From: an uncultured Pelagibacteraceae bacterium
GTDB taxonomy: Bacteria; Pseudomonadota; Alphaproteobacteria; Pelagibacterales; Pelagibacteraceae
NCBI GenBank assembly: GCA_902591185.1
Contig: CACIZU010000003.1
Span: forward strand, 1 to 64,000
Reading direction: 5' to 3'
Length of the DNA: 64,000 nucleotides
The notes under the pieces are model-generated. The model searched no databases and was not told the DNA's origin. It saw only the letters and a program-made list of their open reading frames with translations. Shown here one piece after another: positions 1 to 9,039 of the stretch. Positions within the stretch are counted from its first letter, which is position 1; each line of letters starts with the position of its first letter. Position numbers and translations under genes: made by a program.

Positions 1-1
1 G

Positions 2-1975
2 GAATTTTTTGTAGAAGGAAATATAGAAAATAAAAATTCTAAATTAAATGATCAATTGCTCAATTTAATAAGATTAAACTTTGACAATATCAATTTTGAA
101 AATATTAAATTTGCATCAAAAAATAATTTTTCTTTTAATGTTAATAATAAGATAAATTTTAAAAATTTAGTTATAACGTCAGAAATATTTGTTGATGAAA
201 TTAATTACAAGAAACCAAATTTATTAAATGATTATTTTTTTGAAGCTAAAGATATAATTTATCTAAAGGATCATAATATTAAAGCCACATATAAAAAAGA
301 TAATCTATCACTTGAAGGATCAGGAAAAATTCAATTAGAAAAAGATTTTGATGAAATAGATTATACAATTTCAAAAATTGACGATAAGATAAATTTTGAC
401 TCAAATATTAAATTGAGTGAATTAAAGATTAAAAACCAAAAAAATATAAAGACTTTTTTCCCAGAAATTAAGGAAATTATTAATTTAAAAGATCATCAAG
501 TTAATATTAAATTAATAGACAATGATTTATCACTTAAAGGATCAGGAAAAATTCAATTAGAAAAAGATTTTGATGAAATAGATTATACAATTTCAAAAAT
601 TGACGATAAGATAAATTTTGACTCAAATATTAAATTGAGTGAATTAAAGATTAAAAACCAAAAAAATATAAAGACTTTTTTCCCAGAAATTAAGGAAATT
701 ATTAATTTAAAAGATCATCAAGTTAATATTAAATTAATAGACAATGATTTATCACTTAAAGGATCAGGAAAAATTCAATTAGAAAAAGATTTTGATGAAA
801 TAGATTATACAATTTCAAAAATTGACGATAAGATAAATTTTGACTCAAATTTAACCTCTAATAAAACTTCATTTCAAATCGATAGTATAAATTATAAAAA
901 AGACAAAGACTCAAAATTACAGTTAACAGTATCTGGTAATTATGAAAAAACAAAAGGTTTGGCATTAGATCAGTTTACGATTTTTGCTAAAGATGATAAA
1001 ATTAATTTAAAAAATCTTTTACTTGATAGATATAAAAAAATTATAAAATTTGATGAATTAAATTTAGATTATTTTGATGCTGAGAATAAAAGAAATAAAT
1101 TTATACTTAAAAGAAAACAAAAGAATAACTATGAATTAAATGGATCAATTTTTAATGCCAATAGATTGATAACTGATTTGCTTAAAAGTAAAGATGATTC
1201 TAAAATTTTTAAAAATGATGTAAATTTAAGTTTAAATTTAAGTGAAGTTTATATTGGTGATAAAGACATTGTTAATAATTTAAAAGGCAAGTTAAATATT
1301 AGGGATAATAAAGTTTTTGAAGCTGATATTTCTGGACTTTTTGATAACAATGAAAGTTTAACGTTCACAATAAATACAAACAATGATGAAAAAATTACGA
1401 CTTTATTTTCATCGAAAGCTAAGCCTATTGTAAAAAGATATAAGTTTATCAAAGGTTATGAGGAAGGTTATTTAGATTTTTATTCATCAAAAAAAAATGA
1501 TATTTCCAGATCTAAACTTAATATTTATAATTTTAAATTACAAAAACTTCCTGCTTTGACCAAACTATTAACTCTTGCTTCATTGCAGGGGATCGCAGAT
1601 ACTTTATCAGGAGAGGGTATTAGATTTAATGAATTTGAGATGAATTTTAATAATAAAGATAGTTTAATGACAATTGATGAAATTTATGCAATTGGACCAG
1701 CAATTTCTATATTAATGAGTGGTTATGTTGATGATGAGAATAAACTTATTAGTTTAAGAGGAACTTTGGTACCTGCTACTACAATTAATAAATCAATTGG
1801 TTCAATACCTCTTTTAGGTAAAATTTTAGTTGGAGATAAAACTGGTGAAGGTGTGTTTGGAGTAAGTTTTAAGATCAAAGGTCCACCTAAAAATTTAAAG
1901 ACAACTGTAAATCCTGTTAAAACTTTAACACCAAGATTTATAACTAGAACACTTGAAAAGATTAAGAAAAATTAG
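2..1975 (+). CDS. AsmA/YhdP-like envelope protein, 5' truncated
   Basis: The frame is open back to the first bases of the window, so the gene starts upstream; an internal TTG at 56 is probably not the start. The visible 657 residues are rich in Lys, Asn, Ile and Asp. About residues 106-283 hold two exact 74-residue repeats and a partial third, and a diverged copy precedes them. The last ~150 residues resemble the C-terminal region of the AsmA/YhdP (DUF3971) family: a Leu-rich LASLQGIADTLSGEG stretch, then a glycine-rich IPLLGKILVGDKTGEGVFG segment. Members of that family are long beta-rich proteins that bridge inner and outer membranes and are linked to lipid transport. The stop overlaps the convergent tyrS by 4 bp. 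The family call is fairly sure; the function here is inferred from it. Confidence 0.7.
   Translation, partial: EFFVEGNIENKNSKLNDQLLNLIRLNFDNINFENIKFASKNNFSFNVNNKINFKNLVITSEIFVDEINYKKPNLLNDYFFEAKDIIYLKDHNIKATYKKDNLSLEGSGKIQLEKDFDEIDYTISKIDDKINFDSNIKLSELKIKNQKNIKTFFPEIKEIINLKDHQVNIKLIDNDLSLKGSGKIQLEKDFDEIDYTISKIDDKINFDSNIKLSELKIKNQKNIKTFFPEIKEIINLKDHQVNIKLIDNDLSLKGSGKIQLEKDFDEIDYTISKIDDKINFDSNLTSNKTSFQIDSINYKKDKDSKLQLTVSGNYEKTKGLALDQFTIFAKDDKINLKNLLLDRYKKIIKFDELNLDYFDAENKRNKFILKRKQKNNYELNGSIFNANRLITDLLKSKDDSKIFKNDVNLSLNLSEVYIGDKDIVNNLKGKLNIRDNKVFEADISGLFDNNESLTFTINTNNDEKITTLFSSKAKPIVKRYKFIKGYEEGYLDFYSSKKNDISRSKLNIYNFKLQKLPALTKLLTLASLQGIADTLSGEGIRFNEFEMNFNNKDSLMTIDEIYAIGPAISILMSGYVDDENKLISLRGTLVPATTINKSIGSIPLLGKILVGDKTGEGVFGVSFKIKGPPKNLKTTVNPVKTLTPRFITRTLEKIKKN
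317..850 (+). repeat. perfect in-frame 222-bp tandem repeat (2.4 copies)
   Basis: Positions 317-538 and 539-760 are identical base for base, and 761-850 repeats the first 90 bases of the unit. The period is 222 bp, or 74 codons, so the frame is kept. A diverged version of the unit's end lies just upstream, at about 240-316, so an old repeat in the protein seems to have been re-amplified recently. Each unit encodes alternating charged and hydrophobic stretches with a shared SGKIQLEKDFDEIDY segment. Confidence 0.95.
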
Positions 1976-3201
1976 TTTATTTCAATTTTAATATGCCTTT
2001 TTTTTCCAATAGAAAGCTTGAGATAATTGTCATTAAACAATTCATTTTTGATAATAAATTTTTCATCAGAAATTGTTTTTTCATTTATCTTAATAGCTTT
2101 TCCTTTAATCAATCTTCTTATTTCACTTTTAGAAGTTTCTAATTTTGATAAAATAACAAGACTTACAATATCTAATTGTTTATCCAAATCTTTAATTTGA
2201 ATTTTAATTGAGGGTAAATTTGACCCAAGTGAATTTCCTGAAAATGCTTCTTTAGCAGCCTGTTCGGCATTTTGTGCAGCTTTTTTACCATGGAGCATTG
2301 TTGTAGCTTCATTAGCCAGAAGAACCTTTAGCTCATTAATATCTCTACTTTTTTCTTTTTCAATTCTATCATTTTCTAGATCAGTAAAAATTTTTAAAAA
2401 TTTTACAACATCTCTATCATCTGTATTTCTCCAAAATTGCCAATATTCATATGCAGACAATAATTTTTCATCTAACCATATTGCTCCATTTTCAGATTTA
2501 CCCATTTTAGCTCCAGTAGCTAAAGTAATTAAAGGTGTTGTTAAACCATAACTCTGTTTATTAGAATATCTCTTAATAAGCTCGACACCATTTACAATGT
2601 TGCCCCATTGATCTGAACCGCCAATTTGTAAAGTGCAATCTTCATTTTTATTTAATTCTAAAAAGTCATAAGCCTGTAAAATCATATAGTTAAATTCCAT
2701 ATAACTAAGAGACTGTTCTCTTTCCAATCTTGTTTTAACACTATCAAAAGTTAACATTCTATTAATTGTAAAATGTTTTCCAATATCTCGAAGAAAAGAG
2801 ATGTAATTTAAATTTTTAAGCCAAATAAAATTGTTAACAAAAATAGGTTTTGTGTCAGGATTATTATTATTTAAAAATTTTTTTAAAACATTTTGAATAT
2901 TTTGAATATTTTTTTCAATCTCATCTTCGCTCAAAATTTTTCTAGTTTTATCTTTTCCTGATGGATCTCCTATTCTTGTTGTTCCACCTCCCAATAATAC
3001 TATTGGTCTATGTCCATTTTTCTGCAACAACCTAAGACACATTATCTGTAACAAACTTCCAACATGTAAACTTTCAGCCGTACAATCAAAACCAATATAT
3101 GCTTTGATTTTCTCTTTATCCATTAAATTAGATAATTCAGCTTCACTTGTACATTGATAGAAGAAGCCTCTATCTTTAAACTCTTTTAAAAATTTATTCA
3201 T
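1972..3201 (-). CDS. tyrS: tyrosyl-tRNA synthetase
   Basis: Charges tRNA-Tyr with tyrosine in the cytoplasm. It is a class I synthetase of 409 aa, the usual bacterial length. The HIGH-type motif appears as HVGSL after FDCTAESL near residue 45, the tyrosine pocket region contains QIGGSDQWGN, and the KMSKS loop is KMGKS. An S4 RNA-binding domain forms the C-terminus, with SKSEIRRLIKGKAIKIN. The frame runs on upstream to 3249, but the ATG at 3201 (MNKFLKEF) matches the family N-terminus; the longer start would add a hydrophobic tail overlapping anmK. It is divergent from anmK with a 47-bp gap. Confidence 0.96.
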   Translation of the reverse strand: MNKFLKEFKDRGFFYQCTSEAELSNLMDKEKIKAYIGFDCTAESLHVGSLLQIMCLRLLQKNGHRPIVLLGGGTTRIGDPSGKDKTRKILSEDEIEKNIQNIQNVLKKFLNNNNPDTKPIFVNNFIWLKNLNYISFLRDIGKHFTINRMLTFDSVKTRLEREQSLSYMEFNYMILQAYDFLELNKNEDCTLQIGGSDQWGNIVNGVELIKRYSNKQSYGLTTPLITLATGAKMGKSENGAIWLDEKLLSAYEYWQFWRNTDDRDVVKFLKIFTDLENDRIEKEKSRDINELKVLLANEATTMLHGKKAAQNAEQAAKEAFSGNSLGSNLPSIKIQIKDLDKQLDIVSLVILSKLETSKSEIRRLIKGKAIKINEKTISDEKFIIKNELFNDNYLKLSIGKKRHIKIEIN

Positions 3202-3248
3202 AAGTTTATAGTTACACAATATACAAATTTTTATTAAAAAGAATATCA

Positions 3249-4397
3249 ATGAAAAATAAATTATATACTGCTATTGGGTTAATGAGCGGTACTTCAATGG
3301 ACGGAGTTGATGCATCTTTAATTAGATCAAATGGAAATGATCAATTTACCAACGTTTTAGATGAATATTATGATTATGATGATGATTTGTATCGACGTTT
3401 AATTCATTTAAGAAATTTAATTCTAAATAATGATGATTTGAATAAACATTCTCAAAAATTGAATGAATTAGAGAAAGAAATTACTCTATTTCATAGTAAA
3501 ATTGTTAACGAAATAACATTAAAATATAATGATGAGATTGATTTTGTTGGTTTTCATGGTCAAACGATCTTTCATGATCCTGAAAAAAAAATTTCAAAGC
3601 AACTGGGTCAAGGTAAATTATTATCTCAATTAGTTAACAAAAAAGTTATTTATGATTTTAGACAAGAAGATTTAAAAAATAATGGTCAGGGAGCACCCTT
3701 AACGCCTATTTTCCATAATCTTTTGTCAAAAAATATCAATAAGAAATATCAAATTGAGTTTCCAATTTGTTTTATAAACATAGGTGGAATTTCAAATATA
3801 ACCAAAATAATTAAAAAAGATGAAAAAGTAGAAGAAAATTTAGAAGCATTTGACATAGGTCCTGGCAATTGTTTAATTGATGACTGGATAAGAAAAAATT
3901 CTAAAAAAAAATTTGATGAAAATGGTTCAATTGCAAAATCTGGAAAAATTAATCAGCTAATTTTAAAGCAATCAATTGAAAATTTTAAGATTAGCTTATA
4001 TGAAAAATCATTAGATGTAAAAAATTTTGATATTTCATTTGTACAAGGACTATCCCTTGAAGATGGATGTGCAACAATTACAAATTTTACAGCATATTTG
4101 ATTGCAAAAGGAATTGAATATTCAAACAACAATAATGATAAACCAATTAAATACCTAGTATGTGGAGGAGGAAGAAAAAATAGTTTTCTTATTCAAAGTA
4201 TTAAAGATTATATTTCAAATAAAAAAAATATAAGTTTAGATTTAATAGATAAATATGATTTTGATGGAGATTATATAGAATCCCAAGCTTTTGGTTATCT
4301 TGCAATAAGATCATTTTTAAATTTACCAATATCATATCCGAAAACAACTGGCTGTGTAAAACCTACAGTAGGTGGAAAATTAGTTAAAAACTTTTAA
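3249..4397 (+). CDS. anmK: anhydro-N-acetylmuramic acid kinase
   Basis: Phosphorylates 1,6-anhydro-MurNAc recovered from cell-wall turnover and opens the anhydro ring to give MurNAc-6-phosphate. The 382 aa match the family length. Visible motifs are the N-terminal phosphate loop GLMSGTSMDGVD, then GFHGQTIFHDP, FINIGGISNIT, AFDIGPGNCLIDDW and the late VCGGGRKN. The gene pairs divergently with tyrS, an arrangement often seen in alphaproteobacteria. It overlaps the 3' end of the convergent hydrolase gene by 4 bp. Confidence 0.95.
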   Translation: MKNKLYTAIGLMSGTSMDGVDASLIRSNGNDQFTNVLDEYYDYDDDLYRRLIHLRNLILNNDDLNKHSQKLNELEKEITLFHSKIVNEITLKYNDEIDFVGFHGQTIFHDPEKKISKQLGQGKLLSQLVNKKVIYDFRQEDLKNNGQGAPLTPIFHNLLSKNINKKYQIEFPICFINIGGISNITKIIKKDEKVEENLEAFDIGPGNCLIDDWIRKNSKKKFDENGSIAKSGKINQLILKQSIENFKISLYEKSLDVKNFDISFVQGLSLEDGCATITNFTAYLIAKGIEYSNNNNDKPIKYLVCGGGRKNSFLIQSIKDYISNKKNISLDLIDKYDFDGDYIESQAFGYLAIRSFLNLPISYPKTTGCVKPTVGGKLVKNF

Positions 4398-5050
4398 TAA
4401 AGAGCTATTTCTTTTTTTATATATTTATCAAGATTTTTAATTAAAGGGACTTCTGTTTTAGAAAAAAAATGATTAGCTTCAGGAACTGATTGAAATTCTA
4501 CTTTAATACCTTTTTGTGCACTTAATCTTTTATCTAGTTCAGTAATATATTCTAAAGGAACTAATTCATCTTTTTTACCATAAATCATTAAACCAGATGA
4601 GGGACATGGAGATAAAAAAGAAAAATCATAAACATTTGGTTGTGGTGATATGGCTATAAATCTATTTATTTCTGGTCTTCTCATAAGTAACTGCATTGCT
4701 ATTAATGATCCAAAAGAAAATCCTGATATCCAACATTGAGAATTATCAAAATTTTCTCTTTCTAACCAATCTAATGCTGCAGCAGCATCAGCAAGCTCAC
4801 CTTGACCGTTATCAAATTCCCCATCACTTTTACCAACTCCTCTAAAATTAACTCTGCAAACAGAAAAATCGTTATCCATAAATGTATGAAAAGTATCTAC
4901 AACAACTTTATTGTTCATTGTTCCTCCATATTGAGGATGAGGTTGCAATACTAGTGCAATAGGAGAAGTATTTTTTTTACTTTTATAATATTTAGCTTCA
5001 AGTCGTCCAGCTGGACCTGGAATAAATAGTTCTAAAATTTTATTATCCAT
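4394..5050 (-). CDS. alpha/beta hydrolase (COG2945 type)
   Basis: A 218-aa single-domain serine hydrolase. The N-terminal HPHPQYGGTMNNKVV stretch, NFRGVGKSDGEFDNGQGE and the nucleophile elbow GFSFGS are typical of the small COG2945 alpha/beta hydrolases. The likely triad is Ser in GFSFGS, Asp in GKKDELVP and His in EANHFF. There is no signal peptide, so it is cytoplasmic. The substrate is unknown. It is transcribed away from the Fe-S operon and shares the 135-bp intergenic region with iscR. Confidence 0.85.
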   Translation of the reverse strand: MDNKILELFIPGPAGRLEAKYYKSKKNTSPIALVLQPHPQYGGTMNNKVVVDTFHTFMDNDFSVCRVNFRGVGKSDGEFDNGQGELADAAAALDWLERENFDNSQCWISGFSFGSLIAMQLLMRRPEINRFIAISPQPNVYDFSFLSPCPSSGLMIYGKKDELVPLEYITELDKRLSAQKGIKVEFQSVPEANHFFSKTEVPLIKNLDKYIKKEIALY

Positions 5051-5130
5051 AAGCGCTATTGATTATTATTCTCAAAAAAAGTTACGTTTATCATAACTGA
5101 GCGACAATATGTTAACTTTTTTTTTAATCT

Positions 5131-5155
5131 ATACTTGACCATTTTAGTCAGGTAT
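5131..5155 (+). promoter_or_regulatory. IscR type 1 operator overlapping the suf promoter
   Basis: A 25-bp imperfect palindrome beginning ATACTTGAC and ending AGTCAGGTAT fits the E. coli IscR type 1 consensus (ATASYYGACTRWWWYAGTCRRSTAT) at 24 of 25 positions, by eye. It covers the -35 hexamer of the likely promoter (TTGACC 5135-5140, TATAAA 5157-5162, 16-bp spacer). Bound [2Fe-2S] regulator would therefore block transcription of its own operon. The site is seen directly; the regulator assignment is inferred from the Rrf2 gene that follows at once. Confidence 0.82.
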
Positions 5156-5156
5156 G

Positions 5157-5162
5157 TATAAA
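5157..5162 (+). promoter_or_regulatory. probable -10 element of the iscR-suf operon
   Basis: TATAAA lies 16 bp after TTGACC (5135-5140) and 23 bp before the iscR ATG. The -35 element sits inside the IscR-type palindrome, as expected for an autorepressed promoter. Predicted from sequence only. Confidence 0.55.
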
Positions 5163-5185
5163 AAGGCCTAAATTTAAAGGGTAAA

Positions 5186-5611
5186 ATGAAATTAACATCA
5201 AAAGGTAGATATGCCGTAATGGCATTAGTTGACTTAGCTCGGTTTGATAACATCAATCCAGTATCTCTAAGAGATATATCTTTAAGACAAGGTATTTCAT
5301 TAGATTACCTCGAGCAAATTTTTTCTAAGTTAAAGAAGAATCAAATTGTTAAAAGTATTCGAGGCACACAAGGAGGATATATATTATCAAAAAAACCAAA
5401 TGAGATTAAGTTAACTAATATTTTTCATGCAGTAGATGAAAAAGTCAAAACAGTACAATGCAAAAAAGATTCTAAAAAAGGATGTAATGGTAAAGCAACC
5501 AAGTGTATTACTCATAATCTTTGGGATGAATTAGAAAACCATATTAATAGTTTTTTTGAAAAGAAAAGTTTAGAAGATTTATTAAAAAGCAATAAAGAAC
5601 ATAGATATTAA
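5186..5611 (+). CDS. iscR: Rrf2-family Fe-S regulator, IscR-like
   Basis: A 141-aa Rrf2 transcription factor that senses the Fe-S status of the cell. The N-terminus MKLTSKGRYAVMALVDLA is the standard winged-helix start, followed by the recognition region SLDYLEQIFSKLKK and the wing GTQGGYILSKK. Three cysteines in the cluster-binding loop (about residues 91-111: QCKKDSKKGC then KATKCITH) match the [2Fe-2S] ligand pattern of IscR. It is first in the suf operon, 3 bp before sufB, and directly downstream of an IscR-type operator, so autoregulation is very likely. Confidence 0.93.
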   Translation: MKLTSKGRYAVMALVDLARFDNINPVSLRDISLRQGISLDYLEQIFSKLKKNQIVKSIRGTQGGYILSKKPNEIKLTNIFHAVDEKVKTVQCKKDSKKGCNGKATKCITHNLWDELENHINSFFEKKSLEDLLKSNKEHRY

Positions 5612-5614
5612 AAA

Positions 5615-7057
5615 ATGGATAATAGAGAAAAAGAAATTGAAAATTTAAAAGATTATAAATATGGTTTTTCAACAGATATTGAAAATACTAGAGCTCCTAA
5701 GGGATTGAACGAAGAAGTTATTAAATTTATTTCAAACATAAAAAAAGAACCTCAATGGATGTTAGATTTTAGATTAAAAGCATTTGAAAGATTTAAGTTA
5801 TTAAAAGAACCTGATTGGCAAAAACCTAAATACCCTAAAATAGATTATCAAGATTTGTATTATTATTCTGCTCCAAAAAGTATGGATGATAAACCAAAAA
5901 GTTTAGATGAACTTGACCCAAAACTTTTGGAAACTTATAAAAAACTTGGAATACCTCTTCAAGAACAAGCAAGATTAAATGGTATAGCAGTAGACGCGGT
6001 ATTTGACTCTGTATCTGTTGCAACAACATTTAAAGATGAATTGACAAAAAAAGGAATAATATTCTGTTCAATATCTGAAGCTATTCAAAAACATCCTGAC
6101 TTAGTTAAAAAATACTTAGGGTCTGTTATCCCTATAACAGATCATTTTTTTGCAACACTTAATTCTGCAGTATTTACTGACGGTTCATTTGTTTACATTC
6201 CTGAAGGAGTAAAATGCCCTATGGAACTATCGACTTATTTTAGAATTAATGCATCTGAAACAGGACAATTTGAAAGAACTTTAATTATTGCTGATAAAAG
6301 AAGTTATGTAAGTTATTTAGAAGGTTGCACTGCTCCAATGAGAGACGAAAATCAACTACATGCAGCAAATGTAGAACTTGTTGCTCTAGATGATGCTGAG
6401 ATAAAATATTCAACAGTTCAAAATTGGTATCCTGGTGATAAAGATGGAAAAGGGGGAATATATAATTTTGTCACTAAACGTGGATTATGTAAGGGTAAAA
6501 ATTCTAAAATTTCTTGGACACAAGTCGAAACTGGTTCTGCAATAACTTGGAAATATCCAAGTTGTATTTTAAAAGGGGATAACTCAGTTGGTGAATTTTA
6601 TTCAATTGCTATAACAAATAATCATCAAAAAGCTGATACTGGAACAAAAATGATCCATTTAGGCAAAAATACAAAAAGTAAAATTATATCAAAGGGAATT
6701 TCAGCAGGACACTCAGATATGACATATAGAGGGTTAGTAGATATTTCTTCAAAAGCTAATAATTCTAATAATTATACTCAATGTGATTCATTATTAATGG
6801 GCAATAAATGTGGAGCACACACTGTTCCATATATTAAAAATAAAAATTCGAAATCAAATATAGCTCATGAAGCTACAACATCAAAAATAAGTGAGGAACA
6901 ATTACATTACTGTCAGCAAAGAGGTTTAAATTCAGAGGAGGCAGTTGGATTAATTGTGAATGGTTTTTGCAAAGAAGTTTTACAGCAATTACCAATGGAA
7001 TTTGCAGTGGAAGCACAAAAATTAGTTGGCATTAGTTTAGAGGGGAGTGTGGGTTAA
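5615..7057 (+). CDS. sufB: Fe-S cluster assembly scaffold SufB
   Basis: A 480-aa core subunit of the SufBCD scaffold on which Fe-S clusters are built in the cytoplasm. The N-terminal [15 protein letters not shown] and [23 protein letters not shown] and the beta-helix part with [28 protein letters not shown] and [12 protein letters not shown] are typical. The C-terminus ([20 protein letters not shown]) matches the shared SufB/SufD tail. It overlaps sufC by one base, and the sufC ribosome site (GAGGGGAG) lies inside the last codons of sufB. Confidence 0.97.
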   Translation: MDNREKEIENLKDYKYGFSTDIENTRAPKGLNEEVIKFISNIKKEPQWMLDFRLKAFERFKLLKEPDWQKPKYPKIDYQDLYYYSAPKSMDDKPKSLDELDPKLLETYKKLGIPLQEQARLNGIAVDAVFDSVSVATTFKDELTKKGIIFCSISEAIQKHPDLVKKYLGSVIPITDHFFATLNSAVFTDGSFVYIPEGVKCPMELSTYFRINASETGQFERTLIIADKRSYVSYLEGCTAPMRDENQLHAANVELVALDDAEIKYSTVQNWYPGDKDGKGGIYNFVTKRGLCKGKNSKISWTQVETGSAITWKYPSCILKGDNSVGEFYSIAITNNHQKADTGTKMIHLGKNTKSKIISKGISAGHSDMTYRGLVDISSKANNSNNYTQCDSLLMGNKCGAHTVPYIKNKNSKSNIAHEATTSKISEEQLHYCQQRGLNSEEAVGLIVNGFCKEVLQQLPMEFAVEAQKLVGISLEGSVG

Positions 7058-7791
7058 TGTTAAAAATAGAAAATTTAAATGCATCAATAGATAACAAATC
7101 TATATTAAAAGGTTTTTCTTTAAACATGAACCCTGGAGAAGTACATGCAATTATGGGTCCAAATGGATCTGGTAAAAGTACTTTGTCAAATATTTTATCT
7201 GGAAAAAAAGGATATGAAATTTCAGGGGAAGTTATTTTTGAAGAACAAAATTTATTTGATCTAGAAACAGAGGAGCGAGCGCATAAAGGAATTTTCTTAG
7301 CTTTCCAATATCCATTAGAAATTCCTGGAGTAAATACAAATATTTTTTTAAAAACTTCATTAAATGCAATTAGAAAAGCTAGAGGTGAAAAAGAACTTGA
7401 TGCAATTGAATTTTTAAAATTAGTAAAAGAAAAATCGAAGGAATTAAAATTTGATGAAGAAAAGTTAAATAGACAATTAAATGTCGGTTTTTCAGGAGGA
7501 GAAAAAAAGAAAAATGAAATTTTACAAATGTCTTTGTTGTCTCCTAAATTATCAATTCTTGATGAAACAGACTCGGGACTAGATATTGATGCTTTAAGAA
7601 TTGTTGCTGATGGTGTTAATGCTTTAAAAAATAAAACAAACTCTTTCTTAATTATTACACACTATCAAAGATTGCTTGATTATATAAAACCAGATTTTGT
7701 TCATGTGTTGATGAATGGAAAAATTATTAAGTCTGGTGGTCCAGAATTAGCTTTAGAGCTTGAGAAGAAAGGATATGAAAATTTTAAATAA
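7057..7791 (+). CDS. sufC: Fe-S assembly ATPase SufC
   Basis: A 244-aa soluble ABC-type ATPase that drives conformational change in the SufBCD complex. Walker A is GPNGSGKST near residue 34, the signature is FSGGEKKKNE, Walker B is LSILDETDSGLD, and the switch His lies in LIITHYQRLLDYI. The LSGKKGYEISGEVIFEEQNL region and FLAFQYPLEIPGV are SufC-specific. It is followed by sufD after 3 bp. Confidence 0.97.
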   Translation: MLKIENLNASIDNKSILKGFSLNMNPGEVHAIMGPNGSGKSTLSNILSGKKGYEISGEVIFEEQNLFDLETEERAHKGIFLAFQYPLEIPGVNTNIFLKTSLNAIRKARGEKELDAIEFLKLVKEKSKELKFDEEKLNRQLNVGFSGGEKKKNEILQMSLLSPKLSILDETDSGLDIDALRIVADGVNALKNKTNSFLIITHYQRLLDYIKPDFVHVLMNGKIIKSGGPELALELEKKGYENFK

Positions 7792-7794
7792 ATT

Positions 7795-9039
7795 ATGGAA
7801 CAGGTTCAAAAAGATTTTGATAATATAATAAGAACTTCAAACTTCTCTAAAAAAGAAGTTGAGATAAAGCAAGAATTTCTTAAAAAATTTTTAGAAAAAG
7901 GATTTCCAAATAGAAAACAAGAAAATTGGAAATTTTCTGATTTAAAACAAATTATAAGTAAAAATATTAATGAAATTAGTTTTTATAATGATTATTCAGT
8001 TTCTAATAAAATTGATACCTCTTTATTTGTTGATGAGTTAGAACATAATAAAATTGTTTTCATAAATGGAAGAATAGAAAAAATTGATTTTAATTATGAA
8101 AATAAAGATAAAGTAGAAATTATTGATGTTCTAAATTTAGAAAAAAATTTAAATGATATTAATTCTTTAATTGAACTAAATAATGCGTTTACTAATAAAT
8201 GTTATAAAGTTTTAATAAAAAGCGGGTATTCGTTAAAAAAACCTCTAATTATTTATCATATAACCAATGATAAGGTAATTTCTAAAAACATTAATCTAAG
8301 ATTAGATTTTGAATTAGAACAAAATAGCTCATTGAGATTAATAGATCTGTTTAAAGATAACTCAGAAAAAAATTTTTTAAATATATTTTATAATTTTGAT
8401 TTAAACAAAGATTCTATTCTTAAAAATTATAAAATAGACAAATCAATAAATAAGAATATCAAATATTCATTTAATAATATTGAACAGGATAAGAATAGTA
8501 TCTCCGAAACATTTGTATACTCATCTGGTTCAAATTTCTTAAAAAATGAAGTTAATTGTAATTTGAATGGTGAATTTTCGTCAGCTTTTATTAATGGGAT
8601 ATTTAAATTAAGCGATGATAAACAACATGAGATAAAAACAAATATTAATCATTTAACAGAAAACACTAAGAGTTATCAATTAATTAAAAGTGTTTTAGAA
8701 AATAATTCCAGAGCAGTATATCAAGGTAAAATATTTGTAAATTCTAAAGCTCAGAAAACGGATGGATATCAATTAAGTAAAGCTATTTTATTAAGTGAAA
8801 GTTCTGAATTCAATGCTAAACCAGAGTTAGAAATTTATGCAGATGATGTTAAATGTTCACACGGATCTGCTTCGGGAAGTTTAAATGAAAATTCAATCTT
8901 TTATTTGATGTCTAGAGGATTAAATTATCAACAAGCAAGAGAACTTTTAATTAATGGTTTTTTATTAGACGTAATTGAAAAAATAACAGACTCAGAAATA
9001 AAAAATTTAATTAAGAATATGATTGGAGTAAAAGAATGA
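7795..9039 (+). CDS. sufD: Fe-S cluster assembly protein SufD
   Basis: A 414-aa partner of SufB in the SufBCD scaffold. The N-terminal half is diverged (very Asn/Lys rich), but GFPNRKQENWKFSDLK near residue 40 and the C-terminal half are clear: NNSRAVYQGKIFVNSKAQKTDGYQLSKA, then AKPELEIYADDVKCSHGSASG with the conserved Cys and His, and YLMSRGLNYQQARELLINGF. The TGA of sufD overlaps the sufS ATG (9036-9039), consistent with translational coupling. Confidence 0.94.
   Translation: MEQVQKDFDNIIRTSNFSKKEVEIKQEFLKKFLEKGFPNRKQENWKFSDLKQIISKNINEISFYNDYSVSNKIDTSLFVDELEHNKIVFINGRIEKIDFNYENKDKVEIIDVLNLEKNLNDINSLIELNNAFTNKCYKVLIKSGYSLKKPLIIYHITNDKVISKNINLRLDFELEQNSSLRLIDLFKDNSEKNFLNIFYNFDLNKDSILKNYKIDKSINKNIKYSFNNIEQDKNSISETFVYSSGSNFLKNEVNCNLNGEFSSAFINGIFKLSDDKQHEIKTNINHLTENTKSYQLIKSVLENNSRAVYQGKIFVNSKAQKTDGYQLSKAILLSESSEFNAKPELEIYADDVKCSHGSASGSLNENSIFYLMSRGLNYQQARELLINGFLLDVIEKITDSEIKNLIKNMIGVKE

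Noticed and set aside
56-1975. TTG at 56 as a true start of the first gene
   Set aside because: The frame is open upstream to base 2 and the family is much longer, so the gene is cut by the window edge.
3202-3249. 16-residue N-terminal extension of tyrS
   Set aside because: It would add a hydrophobic tail not found in the family and overlap the divergent anmK start.
5056-5256. 66-aa minus-strand ORF across the iscR promoter
   Set aside because: It crosses the IscR operator, promoter and iscR start; no ribosome site and no recognisable protein.
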